A DNA stretch of 6,167 nt from Planctomycetota bacterium (lineage in GTDB: Bacteria > Planctomycetota > Phycisphaerae > WQYP01), in NCBI GenBank assembly GCA_021805585.1, contig JAJZEY010000550.1, positions 1 through 6,167 on the forward strand, given 5' to 3'. Below are positions 1 through 5,959 of this stretch, in pieces (the stretch's first letter is position 1; each line of letters opens with the position of its first letter). The notes under the pieces are model-generated. The model was not told where the DNA came from and ran no database searches. It worked only from the letters and a program-made list of their open reading frames with translations. A program made the translations under genes and the position numbers.

Positions 1-1
1 C

Positions 2-2356
2 CGCCGGGGGGGGGGGGGCAAACTTACCGGCGTAGTTGCGGCCAAACCGCCCGCCGAAGTGCCCATGAAGCCGGTTCGTCCCGTTGTGCCGATTGCGGCG
101 CGCGGCGTTCCGAATGTGGTCCAGCGGCCGGTAGTGGCACCGGCGGGCCACCGCAATGTTCCGGCACCGGCCCAACTGCAGGGTCCGAAACTTGTCCGCC
201 TCGAAACGCCGGACCAGGTTGCCGCACCACGGTCACGGCCGCGGCCACCGGCTTCGTCAACCATGGGTGGGGCACCTGCGATCGGGCGGGGTGGATTGCC
301 AATTCCCGCGTCCGGCACTGGTCACCGTGCCAAGGGGCGCACCGAAGGAACGTATACCGATGATGAAGAAGCCAAGGCCAAGGGCAAGGGCACGCGGCGC
401 GGTTCAGGCCGCACCGGCGATTCCGGCATTGACCTGATTCGCGAATGGCGCGAAGCCGACCTGCTGGATCGTGCTGAACGACTGGCCTCGGCCACGGGTG
501 GCATGTTGCGCAGCCGGCGACGGCAGTTGAATAAATCCCAAGCCCGCGCCCTGCAGGCGCACGCCCCGTCGGCCCGTCCGTCGGTGGTGGAAATTACTCC
601 GCCGCTTACCGTTCGGCAGCTATCCGAGGCGATGGGTGTAAAATCCGGCGAATTGCTTAAAAAGCTTATGGCCCAGGGCGCAATGGTTACCGTTAACCAA
701 ACGGTTGATGCGGACACCGCGCAAATGCTGGCCATTGATTTTGGCATAGAACTGGTGGTTAAGGCCAAAGAATCGTTGTATGCGGCACTGGAACGCCAGT
801 ACCGTGAAAAGGCCGAAGGTGCCCCCAGAGAACAGCGTTCCGCCATTGTAACCGTGCTTGGCCATGTGGATCACGGCAAAACCAGCCTGTTGGATAAAAT
901 CCGCTCCACTCAGGTGGCTGCGGGCGAAGCGGGCGGCATTACACAGCATATCGGCGCATACACCATTTCCATTACCGGTTCGGATGGAAACGCCAAACGT
1001 GTTACATTCCTGGACACCCCGGGCCATCAGGCGTTTACCGCCATGCGCGCCCGGGGGGCTAATTTGACCGATGTGGTGGTGTTGGTGGTGGCCGCGGATG
1101 ACGGCGTCATGCCCCAAACCATCGAATCGATCAACCATGCCAAGGCCGCCGGCGTGCCTATTGTGGTGGCCTTGAATAAAATTGATAAGCCCGAAGCCAA
1201 TGCCAACAAGGTTTTGGGTCAGCTTGCGGAAAATGGCCTGAATCCGACGGAATGGGGCGGTGAAACGGAAGTTGTCCGCACCAGCGCCACGACCGGCCTG
1301 GGCGTGAAGGAACTGATTGAATACCTGGACTATATCGCGCAGTTGCGGGAATTAAAGGCCTCGCCAAGTCTGCCGGCGCGGGGTTCGGTTATTGAATCGT
1401 TCATGGACCCGCTCCGCGGCGTGGTGGCACGCATTATGGTGCAGAACGGCACGCTTCATGTCGGGGATCCGATGGTCTGCGGGCCGGCCTCCGGCCGCGT
1501 GCGCCAGCTTATCGACGACAAAGGCGTCTCGATTAACGAAGCGGGACCCGCAACGCCGGTGGAAGTTATCGGGCTGGATAATGTGCCCGTTGGTGGCGAC
1601 CCGCTTTACGTGGTTGAAGACCTGGGCCATTCCAAATCCATCGCCGAGGAACGCGCCCGCGCCGACCGCGACGCGGAAATCGCACAGCGCGGCAAGGTGA
1701 CTCTGGAAAATCTGTACGACACCATTAAGCGTGGACAGATTAAAGAACTTAACATGATCCTGAAAGCCGATGTGCAGGGGTCTGTTGACGTGCTCCGCAA
1801 AACCATGACCGAGGAGCTTTCCAAGGAAGTGCAGGTCAAACTGCTGCATTCGGCCGTTGGTGGCATCAGCGAAAGCGATGTTCTGCTGGCCGAGGCTTCC
1901 AATGCCATTATCGTCGGATTTTCCGTTGAGCCCGATGAATCGGCACGGAAACTCGCCGAAGACCGTGGCGTGGATATCCGCCTTTACACGATCATTTATG
2001 AAATTACCGATGACATCCGCAAGGCCCTTTCGGGCATGTTGTCCCCGGAGAAACAGGAACAGATTCTCGGTCATGCCGAAGTCCGTCAGGTGATCCGGGT
2101 CAGCAAGGTCGGCAATATCGGCGGGTGCATGGTGACCGATGGCGTTCTGCAACGCATCAACAAATACCGGATCTTCCGTGAAGAGGCTCTGCTCGCTGAA
2201 GGTTTGGCCTTGGAATCGCTCAAGCGTTTCAAGGAAGATGTCAAGGATGTCCGCGGCGGCCTGGAATGCGGCATTAAATTCGCCGGCCATGACGATATCA
2301 AGGTCGGTGACCGCATTGAGGCCTATAAGACCGTGGACGTGGCGCGATCGCTTTAA
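2..2356 (+). CDS. infB: Translation initiation factor IF-2 (5' end outside the window)
   Basis: IF-2 is the GTPase that brings initiator fMet-tRNA to the 30S subunit and promotes joining of the 50S subunit. The reading frame is open from base 2, so the gene is 5'-partial. The GTG at 59 and ATG at 65 are in-frame codons with no convincing Shine-Dalgarno, not a clear start. Counting from base 2 (784 residues), residues 1 to about 190 are a low-complexity Pro/Ala/Arg/Gly linker and about 195-255 the IF2_N domain. The G domain has GHVDHGKT (from 287), the G2 Thr in GGITQH (T314), DTPGH (from 338), NKID (from 392) and SAT (from 428, usually SAK/SAL). Domain II starts near 463, domain III near 584, and the fMet-tRNA-binding C-terminal domain at GHAEVR (690), including SLKRFK and ECGI. 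The 3' end is complete at TAA. Family identity is essentially certain. An upstream nusA would be usual but is not visible. Confidence 0.98.
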   Translation, partial: RRGGGGKLTGVVAAKPPAEVPMKPVRPVVPIAARGVPNVVQRPVVAPAGHRNVPAPAQLQGPKLVRLETPDQVAAPRSRPRPPASSTMGGAPAIGRGGLPIPASGTGHRAKGRTEGTYTDDEEAKAKGKGTRRGSGRTGDSGIDLIREWREADLLDRAERLASATGGMLRSRRRQLNKSQARALQAHAPSARPSVVEITPPLTVRQLSEAMGVKSGELLKKLMAQGAMVTVNQTVDADTAQMLAIDFGIELVVKAKESLYAALERQYREKAEGAPREQRSAIVTVLGHVDHGKTSLLDKIRSTQVAAGEAGGITQHIGAYTISITGSDGNAKRVTFLDTPGHQAFTAMRARGANLTDVVVLVVAADDGVMPQTIESINHAKAAGVPIVVALNKIDKPEANANKVLGQLAENGLNPTEWGGETEVVRTSATTGLGVKELIEYLDYIAQLRELKASPSLPARGSVIESFMDPLRGVVARIMVQNGTLHVGDPMVCGPASGRVRQLIDDKGVSINEAGPATPVEVIGLDNVPVGGDPLYVVEDLGHSKSIAEERARADRDAEIAQRGKVTLENLYDTIKRGQIKELNMILKADVQGSVDVLRKTMTEELSKEVQVKLLHSAVGGISESDVLLAEASNAIIVGFSVEPDESARKLAEDRGVDIRLYTIIYEITDDIRKALSGMLSPEKQEQILGHAEVRQVIRVSKVGNIGGCMVTDGVLQRINKYRIFREEALLAEGLALESLKRFKEDVKDVRGGLECGIKFAGHDDIKVGDRIEAYKTVDVARSL
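6..18 (+). repeat. Run of 13 G at the left edge of the window
   Basis: Thirteen consecutive G lie within the open infB frame and encode a short Gly run that leads into a linker typical of IF-2 N-terminal regions ([15 protein letters not shown]). The frame stays open through the tract. It could be a genuine Gly-rich linker, but its place at the very edge, with an unusual homopolymer length, also fits a sequencing or assembly-end artefact. The bases to the left of the tract should be treated as uncertain. Confidence 0.6.
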
Positions 2357-2385
2357 GGCATAGCCGCAGGCGACCGCTTTTTTTT
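2344..2385 (+). terminator. Terminator-like hairpin with T8 run after infB
   Basis: GCGATCGC (2344-2351, overlapping the last infB codons) can pair with GCGACCGC (2370-2377), giving eight positions with a single A/C mismatch. A small inner hairpin, GGC-ATA-GCC (2357-2365), can fold inside the loop. The 3' arm is followed directly by eight T (2378-2385). This is the layout of a Rho-independent terminator. Because rbfA and the DUF503 gene follow closely on the same strand, it may act as a partial terminator or attenuator that lowers expression of the downstream genes relative to infB. The pairing is read by eye and no folding energy was computed. Confidence 0.55.
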
Positions 2386-2387
2386 AC

Positions 2388-2403
2388 CCCGGCTTGCACC
2401 GGG
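2388..2403 (+). promoter_or_regulatory. Small GC hairpin just upstream of the DUF503 start
   Basis: CCCGG (2388-2392) and CCGGG (2399-2403) form a perfect five-pair stem around a six-base loop (CTTGCA). It lies right after the T-run and ends one base before the upstream ATG at 2405 and seven bases before the preferred ATG at 2411. Its 3' arm holds the only G-rich stretch (GGG, 2401-2403) that could act as a weak ribosome binding site, so the stem could limit translation start. The functional role is inferred. Confidence 0.35.
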
Positions 2404-2410
2404 TATGTGT

Positions 2411-2692
2411 ATGAAGATCGGAATTCTTCAGGTGGATTTAAAAGTTGGCGATGCCCTGAACCTGCGCCAAAAGCGCGGCATTCTTCGTTCGCTTAAGGAC
2501 CGCTGGCGACACCACCACAACGTATCGGTGGCGGAGGTTGACTTCCAGGACCATCCGCAGCACGCCATGCTCGGACTGGCAATGGTCGGCAACGATGCCC
2601 GCTTTCTGGAAAGTGCGCTGGCCAAACTTGTGGAAAATCTTAAACAGGAACGCCGGGCGGAACTGCTTGATTTTCAAATTGAAATTATCTGA
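2411..2692 (+). CDS. DUF503 family protein (YlxP-like), between infB and rbfA
   Basis: A small 93-residue protein that matches the DUF503/YlxP family in length and sequence pattern: an opening MKIGILQVDLKV strand, LNLRQKRGILRSLKDR (a Lys/Arg-rich helix), the hallmark NVSVAEVD strand (37-44), a QD-x4-H-x3-GLAMV strand (46-59), and a final LLDFQIEII strand. Family members are commonly found beside infB and rbfA. B. subtilis ylxP lies in the nusA-infB operon and is linked to ribosome maturation, but the molecular role is not firmly settled. An ATG six bases upstream (2405) would add Met-Cys. The start at 2411 is preferred because family members begin with M-(K/I)-x-G-x-L. No strong ribosome binding site is seen. 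The spacing (54 bases after infB, 42 before rbfA) and shared strand suggest co-transcription unless the upstream hairpin terminates. Confidence 0.9.
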   Translation: MKIGILQVDLKVGDALNLRQKRGILRSLKDRWRHHHNVSVAEVDFQDHPQHAMLGLAMVGNDARFLESALAKLVENLKQERRAELLDFQIEII

Positions 2693-2734
2693 CAGGAAAC
2701 AAATTTTCCCCACTGCGGGGTTTGAACCATTACC

Positions 2735-3250
2735 ATGACCGTGCGAAATCAGAAAATTGAAGCCCGCATTCAGCGACTCGTCGCGGAAGCCCTCGTCCGC
2801 GAAGTATCCGACCCGCGGCTTGGCGGCCTGCTTTCCGTCACGCGCGTCCAGATTACGCCGGACCATCGCGATGCCAAGGTCTTTATCAGCGCGCTTTCGA
2901 CCCGCCCGGACCAAACCGTTCAGCAGGGACTGAATTCCGCCCAAAAACGCATACAGTCGCATGTGACCCGCGGGTTGTCCATGAAGTTCGCCCCCCGGCT
3001 GACCTTCCATCTGGATAACTCGTTGAAAAAGCAGGCTGAAATATTGGCCATCATGCGGGCTTCATCTGAACAATCCCCAGCCGATGCGGATACCCCTTTG
3101 GCCGCCGGGCAAGATGCGGAACCTTCGCCGAAGGTTCCCGCCGAACCCGCATCCCGGGCGGGTAATGTGAATAGACCTGCCCCAATCACGGTGCCGGCGC
3201 CAGGTCCCGCCCGCGGTAAAAACAATCAACCGAAAGGTTCCCATGAATAA
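2735..3250 (+). CDS. rbfA: Ribosome-binding factor A with a Pro/Ala-rich C-terminal extension
   Basis: RbfA is a small KH-like-fold protein that binds the 30S subunit during late 16S rRNA processing and is important for cold growth in E. coli. Residues 1 to about 110 hold the whole family domain: an N-terminal helix with RIQRLVAEALVREVSDPRL (11-29), the VTRVQITPD strand (35-43), a DAKVFIS strand (46-52), and the closing APRLTFHLDNSLKKQAEI segment (86-103). At 171 residues it is longer than typical members (roughly 110-135). The extra part, about 111-171, is a Pro/Ala/Gly-rich, likely disordered tail with some Arg/Lys near its end. There is no clear Shine-Dalgarno: a GGGG run at 2717-2720 is 14 bases from the ATG, further than usual. 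The stop overlaps the next gene by eight bases, which points to translational coupling. Confidence 0.95.
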   Translation: MTVRNQKIEARIQRLVAEALVREVSDPRLGGLLSVTRVQITPDHRDAKVFISALSTRPDQTVQQGLNSAQKRIQSHVTRGLSMKFAPRLTFHLDNSLKKQAEILAIMRASSEQSPADADTPLAAGQDAEPSPKVPAEPASRAGNVNRPAPITVPAPGPARGKNNQPKGSHE

Positions 3251-4250
3251 AGTCGGAATTAAACCGGATGCCCTGAAAAAAATCGCCGCCAGGCTGGTTC
3301 GCCACGCCCCGGCATCGCCGACCGGCAACATCGCACCCGACCCGCTTCAGCGGCTGGTTGAAGCGTGCATGGAATATGATACCGAACCGGCCCGCGGTCA
3401 GGCCGCGGCGGCCAAGCTTATCGGAGCCATGGTGGATTACAACGATCTGCGCGTGACCTCGGTCATGGAAATGGTCGCGCTCATCGGCAGCCGCTACCCG
3501 TTCGCCGACTCCCGCTGCGCCGCGCTTCGCCGCACGTTGCAATCCATTTACGACCGCGAGCATCAGTTGAGCCTTGAATGCCTACGCCACATGAAAAAGG
3601 CGGAAATCCGCAAATACCTCCAGACGCTTTATGGCATTAATGCGTATGTGGAGGCGATTGTCGCACTTGATTCATTTGATGTTCACGCCGTTCCGGTGGA
3701 TACCAAACTGCTGCTCTGGATGATCAGTAAAGATGCCGCAAGTCCGGAAACCACCGTGCTGGATTTACAGCAGGCGTTGGAACGGTCGCTTCGCGGCGAC
3801 GAAATGGCTGATTTCCACCACGGTGCCCGCAAGGAACTCGAATTGTTTACGCCGCGCGTCTGGCCGGCCCCGGTCAAGCTGGTGCCGCAGCCCTCGGCAA
3901 CCATTGCGCAGGCCGCCCCGGCTGTGGTGGCCGGTGCAGCGCCGGCGGCCTCGGCTCGCAAAGTCTCCGAACCGCCGCGCCCGACATCGCAGAAGCACGC
4001 GGATAAACATGCTGAAAAGCATGTGGAGAAACATCCAGAGAAGCATGCGGATAAACATATAGAGAAGCATGTGGAGAAACATGCGGAAAAGCATGCCGAC
4101 AAACATGCGCCGAAGCATCCTGAAAAGCATGCCGAAAAGCATGTCGAAAAGCATGTTGACAAGCATCCCGAAAAACATGCGGACAAGCATGTGGAAAAAC
4201 ATCACAGCGAAAAGCATAAGGATGTTGGAAAGGCCAGGGCAAAAAAATAA
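3243..4250 (+). CDS. Endonuclease III-like HhH-GPD protein with changed catalytic Lys position and a Lys-His repeat tail
   Basis: Residues about 30-185 resemble the HhH-GPD DNA glycosylase fold (Nth/MutY/MagIII group). DYNDLRVTSV (65-74) fits the early helical region. LQTLYGINAYVEAIV (126-140) lies where endonuclease III has its helix-hairpin-helix LPGVGRKTA, and VPVDTKL (150-156) matches the AVDTH segment. D153 fits the catalytic Asp. The Lys that defines bifunctional lyases (K120 in E. coli Nth, 18 residues before D138) is Y135 here, also 18 before D153. The only Cys are C42, C92 and C113, so the 4Fe-4S motif is absent. A Pro/Ala-rich linker (about 205-250) leads to a tail of repeated KH-x-E/D (251-325) ending in KARAKK. 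The ATG overlaps the rbfA stop by eight bases, with AAAGG (3233-3237) five bases upstream. The fold assignment is from pattern matching only. A monofunctional glycosylase or a non-catalytic nucleic-acid-binding protein are both possible. Confidence 0.72.
   Translation: MNKVGIKPDALKKIAARLVRHAPASPTGNIAPDPLQRLVEACMEYDTEPARGQAAAAKLIGAMVDYNDLRVTSVMEMVALIGSRYPFADSRCAALRRTLQSIYDREHQLSLECLRHMKKAEIRKYLQTLYGINAYVEAIVALDSFDVHAVPVDTKLLLWMISKDAASPETTVLDLQQALERSLRGDEMADFHHGARKELELFTPRVWPAPVKLVPQPSATIAQAAPAVVAGAAPAASARKVSEPPRPTSQKHADKHAEKHVEKHPEKHADKHIEKHVEKHAEKHADKHAPKHPEKHAEKHVEKHVDKHPEKHADKHVEKHHSEKHKDVGKARAKK
3993..4217 (+). repeat. In-frame 12-bp tandem repeat coding for (K-H-x-E/D)n
   Basis: Seventeen contiguous 12-base units (3993-4196), each AAR-CAY-nnn-GAN in form (one unit has CCG in place of GAN), encode KHAD, KHAE, KHVE, KHPE, KHIE and similar. 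Two more KH pairs follow (up to 4217), making 19 in total. The Lys codon alternates AAG/AAA through roughly the first eleven units, showing a 24-base period. AAGCATGTGGAGAAACAT recurs exactly 48 bases apart (units 3-4 and 7-8), as does the GCGGATAAACAT part of units 1 and 5. The array stays in frame with no interruption. Its length is probably variable between strains, as expected for a slippage-prone tandem repeat. Confidence 0.95.
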
Positions 4251-4320
4251 TCCCCTGGTCATCGATTCATAAGTTGATTAATCGGATCCGGTCCGGTTCT
4301 GATTTCATTTGGAGTTTACG
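4251..4320 (+). promoter_or_regulatory. Gap upstream of hisG with a good ribosome binding site
   Basis: This 70-base gap ends in GGAG (4311-4314), six bases before the hisG ATG, a well placed Shine-Dalgarno that decides the start. The gap is the largest between co-directional genes here and is AT-richer than the flanks, so it could hold a hisG promoter. A TTGATT at 4274-4279 is a possible -35, but no good -10 lies at the right distance. No convincing terminator for the upstream gene was seen. Palindromic CGGATCCG (4283-4290) has no assigned role. Confidence 0.5.
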
Positions 4321-5205
4321 ATGCTCAAACCCTCTCCTGATATTCTGCGTCTGGGCATTCCCAAAGGTTCCCTGGAATCCGCCACGATTGATCTATTCGC
4401 CAAAGCGGGATGGCGCATCAGTGTCAATGATCGCAGTTATTTTCCCGCCATAGACGATCCAGCCATAGAGGTGGTTCTTTTCCGGGCCCAGGAAATGTCC
4501 CGTTATGTTGAAGAAAATGTGGTGGATGTCGGCCTGACCGGATCGGACTGGATCCGCGAAAACGGTTCAGACGTGCATGAAGTTGCCGAGTTGGTTTATT
4601 CCAAAGCCACCAGCAAACCGGCCCGTTGGGTGCTGGCCGTGCCGCAGGAATCGGCCGTGACCCGGCCGGAGGAACTTAAAAACGGCGTCGTCGCCACCGA
4701 ACTGGTGCAGGTTACCCGCGACTATTTTCAGACACGCAATATTCCCGTGAAGGTGGAATTCAGTTGGGGCGCAACGGAAGTAAAAGCCCGTCTGCTGGAC
4801 GCGATTGTGGACATTACGGAAACCGGTTCTTCCATTCGCGCCAATAATTTGCGCATCATAGATACACTTTTAACCAGCACCACCCGCCTGATCGCCAATC
4901 ATTCCGCCTGGAAAGATGCCCGCAAGCGTGAGAAAATTGAAAATATTGCCCTGCTGCTTCAGGGGGCCATTAACGCACGTGAAAAGGTCGGCCTTAAACT
5001 TAACGCGCCACGTGAAAAGCTCGAGGCCGTTCTGGCCATTCTGCCGGCGGAAAAATCTCCCACTATTTCCTCTCTTGCCGATGGGGCATGGGTCGCCGTG
5101 GAAGTCATTGTGGAGGAAAAGCTTGAACGTGAGCTTGTGCCCCGCCTGAAACGCGCCGGTGCCACCGGACTTATCAGCTATCCTTTAAACAAGGTGATCG
5201 CATGA
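4321..5205 (+). CDS. hisG: ATP phosphoribosyltransferase, long form (HisG-L)
   Basis: HisG catalyses the first step of histidine synthesis, joining ATP and PRPP to give phosphoribosyl-ATP, in the cytoplasm. The 294-residue product matches the long form. The catalytic part opens with LRLGIPKGSLE (9-19), then DVGLTGSDWI (69-78), and the PRPP-loop region VDITETGSSIRANNLRIID (163-181). The C-terminal part (about 205-294) fits the HisG_C ACT-like regulatory domain that senses histidine, with PTISSLADGAWVAVEVIV (247-264) and the usual closing segment SYPLNKVI (286-293). Having this domain implies direct feedback inhibition by histidine and no need for a HisZ partner. The ATG is chosen for the GGAG six bases upstream; a TTG at 4309 in frame would only add four residues and overlap that site. 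No other his genes are in the window. A four-base ATGA overlap links it to the next gene. Confidence 0.97.
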   Translation: MLKPSPDILRLGIPKGSLESATIDLFAKAGWRISVNDRSYFPAIDDPAIEVVLFRAQEMSRYVEENVVDVGLTGSDWIRENGSDVHEVAELVYSKATSKPARWVLAVPQESAVTRPEELKNGVVATELVQVTRDYFQTRNIPVKVEFSWGATEVKARLLDAIVDITETGSSIRANNLRIIDTLLTSTTRLIANHSAWKDARKREKIENIALLLQGAINAREKVGLKLNAPREKLEAVLAILPAEKSPTISSLADGAWVAVEVIVEEKLERELVPRLKRAGATGLISYPLNKVIA

Positions 5206-5405
5206 ACCGATTGCCCATAGCCCTGACGCAGGCGCTTGCCCCGCACCTGTGGCGCAAATTCATGGTGCCGGACCATCCGGGCTGGGCAAAAAATGTGCTG
5301 CTGATCATCATCTGGATGTTTGTGGCCGCCGTGCTGATAGGTCCGCTTTATCGCTATTTTCGCGTCCGCCGGCGAACCGCATCCGGCCGGCCCGGCGCAT
5401 GGTAA
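5202..5405 (+). CDS. Small single-span membrane protein coupled to hisG
   Basis: A 67-residue protein not recognised as a named family. Residues about 31-50 (NVLLIIIWMFVAAVLIGPLY) form one clear hydrophobic membrane segment. It is followed by a basic stretch, RYFRVRRR (51-58), and preceded by a Pro/His/Trp-containing amphipathic N-terminal part. Arg/Lys flank both sides, with the denser cluster after the span, which mildly favours a cytoplasmic C-terminus. No signal-peptidase or lipobox motif is seen. The ATG overlaps the hisG stop as ATGA, typical of translational coupling, and yajQ starts 39 bases after its stop. The coupling and the well formed membrane segment support a real gene, but its function is unknown and no link to histidine synthesis can be claimed. 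Confidence 0.7.
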   Translation: MNRLPIALTQALAPHLWRKFMVPDHPGWAKNVLLIIIWMFVAAVLIGPLYRYFRVRRRTASGRPGAW

Positions 5406-5432
5406 CCTGGCCGAAGGCCGCGGGTATATATT

Positions 5433-5440
5433 GAAAGGAA
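5433..5440 (+). promoter_or_regulatory. Strong ribosome binding site of yajQ
   Basis: GAAAGGAA sits with its AGGA core (5436-5439) five bases before the ATG at 5445, which fixes the yajQ start. Just upstream in the same 39-base gap are a small stem-loop, GGCC-GAA-GGCC (5409-5419), and an AT-rich TATATATTG (5425-5433). The latter resembles a -10 element, but no matching -35 was found, so a separate yajQ promoter is not claimed. Confidence 0.75.
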
Positions 5441-5444
5441 TGTT

Positions 5445-5945
5445 ATGGCAGCCGATCCATCGTTTGATATTGTCAATGACATCAATTTTCCGGAATTGGA
5501 TAACGCCCTGATGCAGGCCAAAAAAGAGATGGCCACGCGGTTTGACTTCCGCGGTACGTCCGCCGGTATTGGCGATCTGGACAAAAAAGAAAAGATCCTG
5601 GCCATCACCGCGGATAACGAACCGCAACTTGAAGCGGTGCTGCAGGTTCTGGTTTCAAAAATGACCAAGCGCGGCGTGGACCCCCGCTGTCTGGACCGCC
5701 AGAAAATTGAGGCCGCAACGCATTCAACCCTTCGCCAGAAAATCAAACTTAAAAGCGGCATCGATCGCGATTCCGCCAAGGCGCTGCAAAAGCGCATCAA
5801 AGACCTTGGCTTGAAAGTAAATCCGTCCATTCAGGGCGACACGCTGCGCGTCAGCGCGCCAAAGAAGGATGATTTGCAGGCCGTGATGGCCGACCTGCGC
5901 GCCAAGCCGCCGGAAATTCCCGTTCAGTTCACCAACTACCGCTGA
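5445..5945 (+). CDS. yajQ: YajQ/UPF0234 family nucleotide-binding protein
   Basis: A 166-residue cytoplasmic protein, full length for the family (about 160-165). Members have two small RRM-like alpha/beta domains and bind nucleotides or RNA. A Xanthomonas member has been reported as a cyclic-di-GMP receptor, but that role cannot be assumed here. Hallmarks present are PSFDIVNDIN (5-14), the RFDFRGT strand (32-38), a KILAITADNE strand (50-59), the SKMTKRGVDPRCLD turn (71-84), the charged KIKLKSGIDRDSAKALQKRIKD helix region (99-120), the KVNPSIQGDTLRVSA strands (124-138), KDDLQAVMADLR (141-152) and the closing PVQFTNYR (159-166). The start is fixed by a strong ribosome binding site. It may share a transcript with hisG and the small membrane gene. 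It ends 14 bases from a convergent gene. Confidence 0.95.
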   Translation: MAADPSFDIVNDINFPELDNALMQAKKEMATRFDFRGTSAGIGDLDKKEKILAITADNEPQLEAVLQVLVSKMTKRGVDPRCLDRQKIEAATHSTLRQKIKLKSGIDRDSAKALQKRIKDLGLKVNPSIQGDTLRVSAPKKDDLQAVMADLRAKPPEIPVQFTNYR

Positions 5946-5959
5946 AAATTCGACCCCGT

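Noticed and set aside
156..437. Second plus-strand frame overlapping the infB linker
   Set aside because: It is an out-of-frame reading of the Pro/Arg-rich linker in a GC-rich region with few stops, with no recognisable domain.
1352..2290. Long open frame (312 codons) on the minus strand within infB
   Set aside because: It lies entirely opposite the clearly conserved IF-2 domains II-IV. Its translation shows no recognisable domain, and its openness follows from the codon bias of infB.
2708..2720. CCCC/GGGG hairpin before rbfA
   Set aside because: Only four pairs with a five-base loop and no T-run follows; too weak to call a regulatory element.
3993..4217. CRISPR array or regulatory iterons
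   Set aside because: The units are contiguous 12-mers without unique spacers, are in frame with a protein, and vary mainly at one residue. This is a coding tandem repeat.
3683..4262. Several minus-strand open frames across the Lys-His repeat, giving Met/Phe/Cys-rich periodic peptides
   Set aside because: They are antisense reading of the 12-base repeat, which stays open in all frames because the repeat unit lacks stop codons. They have no separate start signals or neighbours.
4261..4290. Terminator after the HhH/KH gene (CGATT 4263-4267 with AATCG 4280-4284)
   Set aside because: The stem is only five AT-rich pairs with a 12-base loop and no T-run follows.
4274..4302. Sigma-70-type promoter for hisG from TTGATT (4274)
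   Set aside because: At 17 bases spacing the -10 position reads TTCTGA, a poor match. A promoter in this gap is possible but these boxes are not adequate evidence.
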